NCBI RefSeq assembly: GCF_000013865.1
Contig: NC_007948.1
Span: forward strand, 4,340,001 to 4,404,000
Source of the DNA: Polaromonas sp. JS666
GTDB taxonomy: Bacteria; Pseudomonadota; Gammaproteobacteria; Burkholderiales; Burkholderiaceae_C
Reading direction: 5' to 3'
DNA: 64,000 nucleotides
How positions within the stretch are numbered: the first letter of the stretch is position 1; each line of letters begins with the position of its first letter. This document shows, one piece after another, positions 16,922-26,068 of this stretch. Made by a program: the position numbers and the translations under genes. The notes below the pieces were generated by a model. That model worked only from the letters and a program-made list of their open reading frames with translations. It made no database searches and was not told the origin of the DNA.

Positions 16922-19039
16922 TCAGTGGCCGGCACCGGCAGCGGCAACCTTGCCATCCAGGCTGGGGTAACGCACATGCTCCACCAGCTCCTGAACGTCC
17001 TTGCCCGGGGCCTTGGTCAGCAGCGACACAACGATGATTACTGCAAAGCCCAGCGGCACACCAAACAGGCCGGCCGAGATCGGGGCAATATCCCACCATG
17101 TATTGGCCTTGAGGATTTCAGGCGTGATGGCGGCTCCGCTGTGGGTCAGCTTGTAGAGCCATGGCTGGGTGGTCATCATGTAGTAGAAGGTGGTGCCCAA
17201 GCCTGCGATCATGCCCAGCGAGGCACCCCACTTGTTGGCGCGCTTCCAGAAGATGCCCAGAGTCAGCGCAGGGAAGAATGCCGCCGCGGCGAACGAGAAC
17301 GCAGCCGACACCAGGAACAGGATGTCCGCTGGCTTCTGGGCCGCCACATAGGCCGCACACAAGGCAACAACCAGCAACAGCACCTTGGACACCATCACAC
17401 GGCGTGCGGTAGACGCATTCGGATCCAGCACCTTGTAGTACAGATCATGCGACAGCGCGTTGGCAATCGTCAGCAGCAAACCATCCGCGGTAGACAGCGC
17501 AGCCGCCAGACCACCCGCAGCCACCATGCCCGACACCACGTAGGGCAGCCCGCCAATCTCAGGCGTGGCCAACACAATGATGTCGCCACCAATGCTGATT
17601 TCGGCCAGCTGCAGGATGCCGTCCTTGTTGATGTCCACCACCGACAACAAGGTCGGGTCGACGGCGTTCCAGCGCGCGATCCAGCCTGGCAAACTGTCAA
17701 ACGGCGTGTTCACCAGCACGGTGTACACCTCATATTTGGCCATCACCGCCAGCGCCGGCGCCGTGAAGTAGAGCAGGAAGATGAAGAACAGCGACCAGCT
17801 CACCGACTGACGCGCTTCCTTCACCGAAGGCACGGTGTAGTAACGCATCAGGATGTGCGGCAGTGCGGCGGTACCGATCATCAGGCAGAACACCAGCGCC
17901 AGGAAGTTTTTGCGCGAAATATCCTGCGCAGCTTCATCCTTGCCCGGGAAGGGTTGGGCATGACGAATCGGTGGCGCAGACCGTGCGGCGTTCCCGACAC
18001 GCGCGGCAGTGTAGGCAGCCCTGGCCGCAGCCTCATCCTTGGGCAGTCCTGCCAAGGCTGCCTCAGCGGCCCGGATGTCGGCCACAGCGCCGTTCGCAGC
18101 TTTCAGGTCGTCCAGCCTCTTCTGCGCGGCGGCCTTGTCGGCAGCCATGGCAGCGGGAACGTCCTTCAGTTTGGCAACAGCCGCTTCCGAACGCGCCTTG
18201 AAGAGATCACGTACTTCGAGCTCTTTCGGGTCCTTCAGCAACTGTTCTTCCTTGGCTGTCACCTTCTGAAGCGTGTAGCCATAGACCGCCTGCGGAACCG
18301 GCACGCCGGTGTGCTTGACCGACAGCCAGATCACCGGCAGCAGGTAGGCAATGATGAGAATCACGTACTGCGCCACCTGGGTCCAGGTCACGGCACGCAT
18401 GCCGCCGAGGAACGAGCACACCAGAATGCCGCCCAGACCGGCAAAGATACCGATCTCGAATGCCAGTCCGGTCAGACGCGCAGTGATCAGGCCCACGCCA
18501 TAGATCTGCGCCACCACGTAGGTGAAGGAGCACAGAATGGCGGCGAACACACCAATCAGGCGCGGCAGGTTGCCCTCATAGCGTGCGCCCAAAAAGTCTG
18601 GAATGGTGAACTGGCCAAACTTGCGCAGGTAAGGCGCCAGAAAAAGCGCCACCAGGCAGTAGCCGCCGGTCCAGCCCAGAATAAAGGCCAGCCCCCCGTA
18701 ACCGGTCAGGTACAGCGTGCCGGCCATGCCAATGAAGGAGGCCGCCGACATCCAGTCCGCCCCGGTGGCCATGCCGTTGTACATGGCGGGCACGCGACGC
18801 CCGGCCACGTAGTATTCGGCCGCATCGCTGGTGCGGCTCATGACCCCGATGCCCGCATACAGCAGCACCGTCGCGGCCAGGAACAGGTAACCGATCCAGT
18901 TCTTCGGTAGCCCCAGCTGCTCCAGGATCGCCAGCACGATCACAAAACCGATGAAGCCTCCCGTGTACCACCCGTAGACCTTGTGCAGGCCTTTCTTGAA
19001 GTCGCTCTGCGACTGATTTGCGGCGCCAAACATTCCCAT
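16922..19039 (-). CDS. Sodium:solute symporter large subunit (SSS, VC_2705 type)
   Basis: A 705-residue SSS transporter. SDAAEYYVAGRRVPAMYNGM, ATGADWMSAASFIGMAGTLY and GGMRAVTWTQVAQYVILI are family signatures of ActP/PutP relatives. A soluble, Ala/Lys-rich, probably helical insert (about residues 255-365) and a further long loop make it larger than the 550-residue norm. It should carry a small acid such as acetate with Na+; the solute is inferred from the family. The start overlaps the DUF4212 stop by one base (TAATG), so the two are translated together as subunits. It shares its regulatory context with the divergent sensor operon. Confidence 0.9.
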   Translation of the reverse strand: MGMFGAANQSQSDFKKGLHKVYGWYTGGFIGFVIVLAILEQLGLPKNWIGYLFLAATVLLYAGIGVMSRTSDAAEYYVAGRRVPAMYNGMATGADWMSAASFIGMAGTLYLTGYGGLAFILGWTGGYCLVALFLAPYLRKFGQFTIPDFLGARYEGNLPRLIGVFAAILCSFTYVVAQIYGVGLITARLTGLAFEIGIFAGLGGILVCSFLGGMRAVTWTQVAQYVILIIAYLLPVIWLSVKHTGVPVPQAVYGYTLQKVTAKEEQLLKDPKELEVRDLFKARSEAAVAKLKDVPAAMAADKAAAQKRLDDLKAANGAVADIRAAEAALAGLPKDEAAARAAYTAARVGNAARSAPPIRHAQPFPGKDEAAQDISRKNFLALVFCLMIGTAALPHILMRYYTVPSVKEARQSVSWSLFFIFLLYFTAPALAVMAKYEVYTVLVNTPFDSLPGWIARWNAVDPTLLSVVDINKDGILQLAEISIGGDIIVLATPEIGGLPYVVSGMVAAGGLAAALSTADGLLLTIANALSHDLYYKVLDPNASTARRVMVSKVLLLVVALCAAYVAAQKPADILFLVSAAFSFAAAAFFPALTLGIFWKRANKWGASLGMIAGLGTTFYYMMTTQPWLYKLTHSGAAITPEILKANTWWDIAPISAGLFGVPLGFAVIIVVSLLTKAPGKDVQELVEHVRYPSLDGKVAAAGAGH

Positions 19040-19299
19040 TATTCTTCTCCTTCGGCCACGCCGTATTCGTTGTCCAGGTTGTTCATGTAGCGCGCGTAGA
19101 ACCAGATGATCACGCAGTACACCACCAGAGCCCCTTGCGCCGCCACCCAGAACGAGAACGGCCAGCCAAAAAAGCTGAACGTCAGTTCACGGGCGAAATA
19201 CGTCATTACGAAGGTGACAAAAAACCAGATGCCCATCAATATGGCAGTGATTCGCAGATTTTTGCTCCAGTATTCCTGGTGCCTCGCCGAAAGTTCCAT
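19039..19299 (-). CDS. DUF4212 small subunit of the Na+/solute symporter
   Basis: An 86-residue membrane protein with two helices: LRITAILMGIWFFVTFVMTY and FWVAAQGALVVYCVIIWFYA, ending YARYMNNLDNEYGV. The length, the two helices and the overlap (TAATG) with the following SSS gene match the DUF4212 family, known as a companion of VC_2705-type symporters. GAGGAGAAAG-like sequence precedes the ATG. It is probably needed for assembly or activity of the large subunit. Confidence 0.9.
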   Translation of the reverse strand: MELSARHQEYWSKNLRITAILMGIWFFVTFVMTYFARELTFSFFGWPFSFWVAAQGALVVYCVIIWFYARYMNNLDNEYGVAEGEE

Positions 19300-19348
19300 T
19301 GCTTTCTCCTCTAGTAATTACTAAAAACCCCCCCGACAAACCGCCTGT

Positions 19349-19960
19349 TTAATTTCCGACCGCCAGCCCGGTCTCACGCTCCAGCTGGGCCGCCACCTTG
19401 GGCTCGAACCCTTTCAGGTGCCGAATGACCGCGCGTGCTTTCTCCGGCTGCTTCAAGTCCACATGCACGCGCGCCAGCTGGTACCAGCCAAACGGGCTCA
19501 TGGGCTGCAATTTGGTGTTGAGCCGGAGCGCCTCCACGGCCTCTTCCAGCCGCCCCAGGCGCACCAGCACCAGCCCCAGGCCGTACCAGGCCCGGTCCAT
19601 CTTTTCCTCTATGGCGATGGCGGCACGAAACCCGCGCTCGGCGTCATCCAGCCGCCCCAGCTCTTCACACACAAAGGCCTGGTTGAAATGGGCATTGGCG
19701 CTATTGGGTTGCAGCTGTGCCACCTGCTCGAAATAACTCAACGCCAGCACGCGGTGGCCACTTTGCAGTACGTCATAAGCTACGCTGTTCAGCGCAGCCA
19801 CATCGTTGGGAGAACGCGCCAGAATGCCGTTGAAAACCGCCATCGCATGCTTGCGCATGCCCAGCATGAGCAGCATCCGGGCCTTCCAGTGCAGCACAAA
19901 GCGCTCCAGACCACCCATGCCGGATGCACCCGGGTCGGGGCGAGAGATGTTTACTGACAT
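19349..19960 (-). CDS. TPR-repeat protein
   Basis: A 203-residue protein with about four tetratricopeptide repeats, for example AVFNGILARSPNDVAALNSV, LSYFEQVAQLQPNSANAHFN, FRAAIAIEEKMDRAWYGLGL and ALRLNTKLQPMSPFGWYQLA. No signal peptide, so probably cytosolic, with a hydrophobic stretch (LLMLGM) near residue 30. ATG at 19960 lies inside the end of the upstream membrane-protein gene (overlap 10 bases), which supports translational coupling. TPR arrays bind proteins; its partner may be part of the symporter system next door. An upstream in-frame start would overlap that gene far more and is rejected. Confidence 0.8.
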   Translation of the reverse strand: MSVNISRPDPGASGMGGLERFVLHWKARMLLMLGMRKHAMAVFNGILARSPNDVAALNSVAYDVLQSGHRVLALSYFEQVAQLQPNSANAHFNQAFVCEELGRLDDAERGFRAAIAIEEKMDRAWYGLGLVLVRLGRLEEAVEALRLNTKLQPMSPFGWYQLARVHVDLKQPEKARAVIRHLKGFEPKVAAQLERETGLAVGN

Positions 19961-20247
19961 GCTGCAACCCCCAGTTGAAGGCACAAATCGACCTTCACCT
20001 TGACCACCAATACCCAGGCCACGGTGAGCCAGCTCGCTGCGGCCAGTGGAATGTGCTGGTCCAGAATCAGCTTGGGACTGATGCGACGCGTCAGCCACAG
20101 GGCAGGCCTGGCCGCCACATCCAGCAACTGCCAGAACACATTGGTTTGGCGCTTGGCACCGGCGAGTAAACCCAGGATGAAGCGCGCCACGATGAACATG
20201 AGCGACAACTCGATCAGACTTTTTGCGATCACGACTGCTAACAACAT
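19951..20247 (-). CDS. Small YggT-like membrane protein
   Basis: A 98-residue protein with two or three hydrophobic segments: LIELSLMFIVARFILGLLAG and IPLAAASWLTVAWVLVVKVK, with the polar middle ALWLTRRISPKLI between them. The P..L..RRI.P arrangement resembles YggT-family proteins, but this is tentative. AAGGAAAG eleven bases before ATG at 20247 decides the start. First gene of a run with the TPR gene (overlapping) and the symporter pair, divergent from the sensor operon. Confidence 0.65.
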   Translation of the reverse strand: MLLAVVIAKSLIELSLMFIVARFILGLLAGAKRQTNVFWQLLDVAARPALWLTRRISPKLILDQHIPLAAASWLTVAWVLVVKVKVDLCLQLGVAACQ

Positions 20248-20471
20248 GAAGCTTTGTTCTTTCCTTGAGGGTTTTGCCGGGCCCTTACGCAATCTGAACA
20301 CCTGTCCTGACCAGATGCTGACTGTGTACTGAATGCAAACTTACAAACCGAGGACTAACCAGAGGTTTTTGTTTCATAATGCAGAAAATCGACTCCGGCG
20401 CGCCTCAACCTAGGGAATAACCTAATCAGGCCAATGCCTACAATTCGACGATATCTTGAGGAGACACGGCC
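20248..20471. promoter_or_regulatory. Divergent promoter region of the symporter and sensor operons
   Basis: A 224-bp AT-richer region between two divergent operons. TTGTTTCATAATG (about 20369-20381) contains a plausible -10 box for the plus strand. Short words CCTAGGGAATAACCTAATCA (20410-20429) form an imperfect direct repeat (CCTA...CCTA) that might bind a regulator. No palindromic operator was recognised with confidence. Confidence 0.35.
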
Positions 20472-20669
20472 ATGCATCGCTCCGACATCACGGGTCAGCG
20501 TCTGGTTGCCATCGTTCTGCTGGGTTGCGTGCTGTTCAATTACCCGGTGCTCTCCCTCTTCAGCAAGCCCGACGCATTGTTCGGCATCCCGCTCTTGTAC
20601 TTCTACATCTTTGCGGTATGGGCCCTGCTCATTGGCCTGATGGCCTACGTGATTGAACGGCGCGAGTGA
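20472..20669 (+). CDS. Small two-helix membrane protein of the sensor operon
   Basis: A 65-residue protein: helix 1 LVAIVLLGCVLFNYPVLSLF, helix 2 LLYFYIFAVWALLIGLMAYV, ending IERRE. GAGGAGACAC before the ATG is a strong ribosome binding site, and the stop overlaps the sensor kinase start (TGATG), so the two are co-translated. Small proteins of this kind often precede SSS-type sensor kinases; it may be an accessory subunit of the sensor's transporter domain, as DUF4212 is for the true symporter. Function unproved. Confidence 0.8.
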   Translation: MHRSDITGQRLVAIVLLGCVLFNYPVLSLFSKPDALFGIPLLYFYIFAVWALLIGLMAYVIERRE

Positions 20670-23428
20670 TGCTACAAGGCTGGGTCATCATCAGCGTGTC
20701 CTTTGCCTACCTGGGCGTTCTGTTTGCCATTGCCTACTACGGCGACAAGCGCGCCGATGCGGGACGCTCCATCATCGCCAATCCGGCCATTTACGCCTTG
20801 TCACTGGCGGTCTACTGCACCACCTGGACCTTCTACGGCAGCGTAGGACGGGCCGCTTCGTCAGGCATCGGCTTTTTGCCCATCTACCTGGGCCCCACAC
20901 TGATCGCCGGCCTCTGGTGGTTTGTGATGCTCAAGATCATTCGCATCAGCAAGGCCAACCGCATCACGTCCATCGCTGACTTCGTGGCCTCGCGCTATGG
21001 CAAGAGCCAGCTGCTGGGCGGGATGGTGACCGTGATTGCGGTGGTCGGCGTTGTTCCCTATATCTCGCTGCAGCTGAAGGCCGTCTCCAACAGTTTCACG
21101 ATCCTGCTGCACTACCCCGATATCGTCATGCCCACCAAAGCCACCGCGCAGGCCCTGTGGCAGGACAGCGCGCTGTACATCGCCATGATCCTGGCCGCCT
21201 TCACCGTGTTGTTCGGCACCCGGCACCTTGATGCCACCGAGCGGCATGAAGGCATGGTGGCGGCAATTGCGTTTGAATCGGTGGTCAAGCTGCTGGCGTT
21301 CCTGGCCGTGGGCTTGTTCGTGACCTTTGGCATTTTCAACGGCATGGGCGACATCTTTCAGCGCGCCGACCTGGTGCCCAAACTCAAGTCACTCATGACC
21401 GTGGCCGACACCGGTAGCAGCTATGGCAGCTGGTGGTCGCTGACCATTCTCTCCATGCTCTCGGTCATGCTGCTGCCCCGGCAGTTCCAGATTGCCGTGG
21501 TGGAAAACGTCAATGAGCAGCACCTGCGCAAGGCGGTCTGGCTGTTCCCGCTGTACCTGTTGCTGATCAATATCTTCGTGCTGCCGATTGCCCTGGGTGG
21601 CATGCTGCACTTCCCGGCGGGCAATGTGGATGCCGACACCTTCGTGCTGACCCTGCCGATGGCCCAGCGGCACGAATCACTGACCCTGTTCGTGTTCATC
21701 GGGGGCCTCTCCGCCGCCACCGGCATGGTGATTGTGGAGACAATTGCGCTGTCCACCATGATCTGCAACGACCTGGTGATGCCCCTGGCGCTGCGTATCA
21801 AGGCCTTGCGCCTGAACGAGCGGCAGGACCTCTCCGGCTTGCTGCTGGGCATACGCCGCTGGGCAATTGTGGCCATCCTGTTGCTGGGCTACATCTACTT
21901 CCGCGCCGCGGGTGACGCTTACGCGCTGGTGAGTATCGGCCTGATCTCGTTTGCCGCGGTGGCCCAGTTTGCGCCGGCCATTTTTGGCGGCATTTACTGG
22001 AAAGGCGGCACCCGCAACGGCGCCATGGCCGGGCTGCTCGGGGGCTTCGCGGTGTGGGGCTACACCCTGCTGCTGCCTTCGTTCGCCAAATCGGGCTGGT
22101 TGCCATCCACATTTCTGCGTGAGGGCCTGTTCGGACTGGAACTGCTGCGGCCCCAGCAACTGTTCGGCCTGTCCGGGCTGGACGAGATTTCGCACAGCCT
22201 GTTCTGGAGCCTGCTGGTCAACATCGGCTTCTATCTGGGCGTGTCTTTGCGTGGCCAGCCATCCGTGGTGGAAACACGGCAGGCCACGGCTTTTGTCGAC
22301 GTGTTTCGCCACACCGCCAGCGCAGCGGACGGTTCGCGCCTGTGGCGCGGCAGTGCCCAGGTGCAGGACCTGCTGCCGCTGATCGGCCGCTTCCTCGGGC
22401 CGGTGCGTGCGCAGGAAGCCTTCCTGACCTATGCACGGGGACGCGGCCTGTCATCCGTCGCGGAATTGAAGGCCGACGCGGACCTGGTGCATTACGCCGA
22501 GACGCTGCTGGCCGGCGCCCTTGGCGGCGCTTCCGCGCGGGTCATGGTGGCCTCGGTGGTGCAGGAGGAACCGCTGGGCATTGACGAGGTGATGAACATC
22601 CTTGATGAGGCCTCCCAGGTCCGAGCCTACTCCCGGGAACTCGAACTCAAGTCGCAGGAGCTCGAAGCCGCCACCGCCAAGTTGCGGGCCGCCAATGACC
22701 GCCTGAAGGAACTCGATCGCATGAAGGATGACTTCATGTCCACCGTGACCCATGAGCTGCGCACGCCCCTCACCTCCATTCGCGCACTCTCGGAAATCCT
22801 GCTGGAAACCCCCCAGGCAAGCCTGGCCGAGCGCCAGAAGTTCCTGGGCATCATCGTCAAGGAAGCCGAGCGCCTGACCCGGCTGATCAATCAGGTGCTG
22901 GACATGGCCAAGATCGAATCGGGCAATGCCGAATGGCACACGTCGGAGCTGGACCTGCGCGAAGTGATCGAGGAATCAGTGGCGGCCACCTACGCGACGT
23001 TCAACGACCGGCATGTGACACTGACGCAAGACCTGGCATCCCACACACCGCGCATTCGGGCTGACCGCGACCGCCTGATTCAGGTGATGCTCAACCTGCT
23101 GTCCAATGCGGTCAAGTTCTGCCACCCGACCCGGGGCCAGGTGCATGTCTCACTGCGCCAGGAACCCGGCGGTCTGCGCGTGGACGTTCGGGACAACGGC
23201 AGTGGCATCAGTGCCGCCAATCAAAAAATCATTTTTGAGCGCTTTCGCCAGGTCGGCGATACCATGACCAACAAGCCCCAGGGTACCGGGCTGGGATTGC
23301 CGATCAGCCGGCACATCATCGAACGTTTCGGCGGTCGGCTGTGGGTGCAAAGCGAACCCGGCAACGGGGCCACATTCTCGTTTACACTGCCCTTCAGTCA
23401 GGGCACCGGGGCCGCAGCGCCTCAATAG
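20669..23428 (+). CDS. SSS-fused sensor histidine kinase (CrbS/MxtR/CbrA-like)
   Basis: A 919-residue hybrid. Residues 1 to about 500 form an SSS-type transporter domain (about 13 helices; ADAGRSIIANPAIYALSLAV near the start). About 520-620 resembles the STAC linker region, then a coiled coil (ELELKSQELEAATAKLRAAN). HisKA contains THELRTPLTSIR with phospho-acceptor His695; the ATPase domain has LNLLSNAVKF (Asn813), DNGSG and GTGLGLPIS. It probably senses or binds the transported solute and phosphorylates the next protein. Relatives (CrbS, MxtR) control acetate use; the ligand here is inferred. One-base overlap with the upstream small gene and 17 bases to the regulator. Confidence 0.92.
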   Translation: MLQGWVIISVSFAYLGVLFAIAYYGDKRADAGRSIIANPAIYALSLAVYCTTWTFYGSVGRAASSGIGFLPIYLGPTLIAGLWWFVMLKIIRISKANRITSIADFVASRYGKSQLLGGMVTVIAVVGVVPYISLQLKAVSNSFTILLHYPDIVMPTKATAQALWQDSALYIAMILAAFTVLFGTRHLDATERHEGMVAAIAFESVVKLLAFLAVGLFVTFGIFNGMGDIFQRADLVPKLKSLMTVADTGSSYGSWWSLTILSMLSVMLLPRQFQIAVVENVNEQHLRKAVWLFPLYLLLINIFVLPIALGGMLHFPAGNVDADTFVLTLPMAQRHESLTLFVFIGGLSAATGMVIVETIALSTMICNDLVMPLALRIKALRLNERQDLSGLLLGIRRWAIVAILLLGYIYFRAAGDAYALVSIGLISFAAVAQFAPAIFGGIYWKGGTRNGAMAGLLGGFAVWGYTLLLPSFAKSGWLPSTFLREGLFGLELLRPQQLFGLSGLDEISHSLFWSLLVNIGFYLGVSLRGQPSVVETRQATAFVDVFRHTASAADGSRLWRGSAQVQDLLPLIGRFLGPVRAQEAFLTYARGRGLSSVAELKADADLVHYAETLLAGALGGASARVMVASVVQEEPLGIDEVMNILDEASQVRAYSRELELKSQELEAATAKLRAANDRLKELDRMKDDFMSTVTHELRTPLTSIRALSEILLETPQASLAERQKFLGIIVKEAERLTRLINQVLDMAKIESGNAEWHTSELDLREVIEESVAATYATFNDRHVTLTQDLASHTPRIRADRDRLIQVMLNLLSNAVKFCHPTRGQVHVSLRQEPGGLRVDVRDNGSGISAANQKIIFERFRQVGDTMTNKPQGTGLGLPISRHIIERFGGRLWVQSEPGNGATFSFTLPFSQGTGAAAPQ

Positions 23429-23445
23429 CCAGATTGGACCAGCAC

Positions 23446-23823
23446 ATGAGCAAACGCATCCTGATTGCGGACGACGAACCCAACATCGTGGTGTCGCTCG
23501 AGTTTCTGATGAAACGCGAAGGGTTCGATGTACAGGTGGCCGTGGACGGAGAGGCGGCGCTGCAGGCCATCGCCGCGCAGGTGCCGGACCTGATCCTGCT
23601 CGACATCATGCTGCCCAGGAAAGACGGGTTTGAGGTGTGCCAGCAAATCCGCGCCAACCCCCAGTGGCAATCGGTCAAGGTGGTGATGCTCACCGCCAAA
23701 GGGCGCGACACCGAGGTCAGCAAGGGCCTTGCACTCGGCGCGGACGCCTACATGACCAAACCCTTTTCCACCAAGGATCTGGTTGCACAGGTGCGTCAAC
23801 TGCTCGGACTGCCAGTGCAGTAG
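23446..23823 (+). CDS. Receiver-only response regulator
   Basis: A 125-residue CheY-like protein with all receiver residues: Asp9/Asp10 in IADDE, phospho-acceptor Asp53 in LLDIM, Thr83 and Lys105 in MTKPFS. There is no output domain after residue 120, unlike the LuxR-type partners of CrbS and MxtR. It is the obvious acceptor for the upstream kinase and must act by protein-protein contact, perhaps on the degenerate kinase-exonuclease or the nucleotidyltransferase that follow. ATG at 23446 is chosen; the open frame extends upstream into the kinase gene without a better start. Confidence 0.93.
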   Translation: MSKRILIADDEPNIVVSLEFLMKREGFDVQVAVDGEAALQAIAAQVPDLILLDIMLPRKDGFEVCQQIRANPQWQSVKVVMLTAKGRDTEVSKGLALGADAYMTKPFSTKDLVAQVRQLLGLPVQ

Positions 23824-23868
23824 CCGTCCATTGGTCGACGTGCCCGCCCAACCCATTGCCCAGCCGCC

Positions 23869-26058
23869 ATGACCCCTCGAATCCGGCTCGCTGTGGGACT
23901 CGGCGGTCTGTATGGACTGCTGGTCGTGCTCTTTGGCATCCTGGGTGCGGTGCTGTGGGCCGACATGCGGGACGCCGAGCGGCTGGCGGTGCTGGCCATC
24001 ATGCGGGAGCGTTACGCGCTGGCCTTGGTCATCATCCTGCTGGCCTGGATCGGGCTGGGGCTGCTGGCCTGGGGTCTGTTCCGGATCTATGTGCTGGCCC
24101 CTTTGAGCCTGCGTGAACAGGCCCTGGTGATGGTCAATTCCAACCCGGCGCTGCGACTGCAAGAGCTCGGCGCCCCCGAGATCCGGACGCTGGTGCAGGT
24201 CGTCAATACACTGGCCGACCAGCGCGAATCGCTGCTGCGCGATGTAGAGCAGAAAATCCTGCAAGCCAAGGCCTCGGTCGAGGAGGAAAAAAACCGTCTG
24301 GCCGCGTTGATGTCGGAACTCACGCAAAGCGTGGTCGTGTGCAACCTGGATGGACGCATCCTGCTCTACAACAACCGTGCGCGCCTGCAGTTTCAGGTGC
24401 CTGGAGATGGCGCGCAAGGTGGCAGCGCAGCCTTGATCGGCCTGGGCCGTTCCATTTTTGCCCTCATGGAACGCGGTCTCATCACGCACGCCCTGGAGCG
24501 CGTGCAGCACCGCCTCAGGCACGGCAGCGCACAGCCCTCAGCCAACTTCGTCACCACCACGCGCACCGGGCAACTGATACGCGTTCAAATGGCCCCGGTC
24601 TTCAGCAACGCCTGGCGCGATAACGACGCGCAGGACCGCGCCACCGGGGAGCGGGTCATCAGCGGCTACGTGCTCCTGCTCGATAACATCACCCGCAATG
24701 TGGAAACGCAAAGCCGGCGCGACCTGCTCCTGCAAACGCTCACCGAAGGCAGCCGCGCCGCGTTGGGAAATATACGGGCGGCGGTAGAAAACCTGCTGCA
24801 ATACCCGGACATGGAGATCGGCCAGCGCGACCGCTTCGTGGGCGTGATCCGCGACGAAGCGGAGGCCATGAGCCAACGCATCAACCACGCCAGCGCCGAG
24901 TTCGCCGACACACTCAAGGCGCGCTGGCCGCTGGAAGACATGCATGGCGCAGACCTGGTGCAGGCCTTGCAGCGACGCATTGAACAAAAGTCCGGTTTGA
25001 GCGCCAGCAGCGAAGAGGTCGCCAGCGGCCTGTGGGTCAAGGTGGACAGCTACTCGTTGCTGCAGGGCCTGAGCTACCTCGCCGCCCGGCTCAGGGATGA
25101 GTGCGGCGTGGGCGCCGTGACCTTGCGTCTGCGGCCGTCCGGGCGGCTGGCACAGCTGGACCTGCTCTGGTCGGGCGCCGCCCTGGACGCGGCGATGCTG
25201 GCGAACTGGGAACAGTCCCCGATGAACTCTGACGGCGAAGGCATCCCATTGACGCTGCGCGAAGTGATCGAACGCCATGGCGGCGAACTCTGGCACCAGC
25301 GCGACCAGAATACGCAGCAACCCCTGATCCGGATGCTGCTGCCCACCGCCGCGGCGCAGGATGCGGCCGACCCGGCCGTATGGCTGCGCCATGAGAGCCG
25401 CCCCGAGTACTACGACTTTGACCTGTTCAAGCAAACCGAGGAGACACGTGCGCTGGATGATCGCCTGCTGACGCAACTGAGCTACACGGTGTTTGACACC
25501 GAGACCACCGGACTGGAGCCTTCGGCCGGCGATGAGATCATCCAGATTGGCGCCATCCGCATCGTCAACGGTCGCTTGCTCAGGAACGAGACCATCGACC
25601 AGCTGATTGATCCCAGGCGGCGGCTCAAGCCCGAATCCATTGCCATCCACGGCATCACCGAAGACATGGTCAAAGGGCAACCGACGATTGAGCAGGCTCT
25701 TCCCGCCTTTCATGAATTCTGCGAGGACACGGTGCTGGTGGCGCACAACGCCGCGTTTGACATGCGTTTCCTGCAGCTCAAGGAGGCATCCACCGGCATC
25801 GTGTTCCGGCAACCGGTGCTGGACACCTTGCTGCTGTCGGCGCTGCTTCATCCCAACCAGGAATCACACCGCCTGGAGGCCATTGCCGGGCGCCTGGGCA
25901 TCAACGTGATCGGGCGCCATACGGCCCTGGGCGATGCGATCGTTACCGGAGAGATTTTCCTCAAGATGATTCCCTTGCTGGCGCAACAGAACATTCACAC
26001 CTTGCGCCAGGCACGCGAGGCGGCCGCGCGCACCTATTACGCCAGAGTCAGTTACTAA
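23869..26058 (+). CDS. Membrane PAS/degenerate-kinase protein fused to DEDDh exonuclease
   Basis: A 729-residue fusion. Two membrane helices (about 8-30 and 45-68) and a HAMP-like segment are followed by a PAS-like domain (about 140-280; VVCNLDGRILLYNNRARLQF). A region shaped like HisKA/HATPase (about 285-510) lacks the phospho-His (TEGSRAALGNIRAAVENLL) and clear N and G boxes. The C-terminus is a DnaQ-type 3'-5' exonuclease with Asp543, Glu545, Asp631, His684 and Asp689, a complete DEDDh set. So a membrane sensor seems to control a nuclease acting on DNA, RNA or small nucleotides. It is 45 bases after the receiver gene and 10 before the nucleotidyltransferase gene. Often annotated simply as DNA polymerase III epsilon; it is not the replicative subunit. 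Confidence 0.88.
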   Translation: MTPRIRLAVGLGGLYGLLVVLFGILGAVLWADMRDAERLAVLAIMRERYALALVIILLAWIGLGLLAWGLFRIYVLAPLSLREQALVMVNSNPALRLQELGAPEIRTLVQVVNTLADQRESLLRDVEQKILQAKASVEEEKNRLAALMSELTQSVVVCNLDGRILLYNNRARLQFQVPGDGAQGGSAALIGLGRSIFALMERGLITHALERVQHRLRHGSAQPSANFVTTTRTGQLIRVQMAPVFSNAWRDNDAQDRATGERVISGYVLLLDNITRNVETQSRRDLLLQTLTEGSRAALGNIRAAVENLLQYPDMEIGQRDRFVGVIRDEAEAMSQRINHASAEFADTLKARWPLEDMHGADLVQALQRRIEQKSGLSASSEEVASGLWVKVDSYSLLQGLSYLAARLRDECGVGAVTLRLRPSGRLAQLDLLWSGAALDAAMLANWEQSPMNSDGEGIPLTLREVIERHGGELWHQRDQNTQQPLIRMLLPTAAAQDAADPAVWLRHESRPEYYDFDLFKQTEETRALDDRLLTQLSYTVFDTETTGLEPSAGDEIIQIGAIRIVNGRLLRNETIDQLIDPRRRLKPESIAIHGITEDMVKGQPTIEQALPAFHEFCEDTVLVAHNAAFDMRFLQLKEASTGIVFRQPVLDTLLLSALLHPNQESHRLEAIAGRLGINVIGRHTALGDAIVTGEIFLKMIPLLAQQNIHTLRQAREAAARTYYARVSY

Positions 26059-26068
26059 AGGTGACATC

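Noticed and set aside
16901..18910. A 669-codon plus-strand frame over the symporter gene
   Set aside because: Composition is that of an antisense shadow; the minus-strand frame has clear transporter signatures.
23869..26058. Identification as the replicative DNA polymerase III epsilon subunit
   Set aside because: The exonuclease domain is fused to a membrane sensor, lacks the epsilon C-terminal clamp/alpha-binding tail and sits in a signalling operon.
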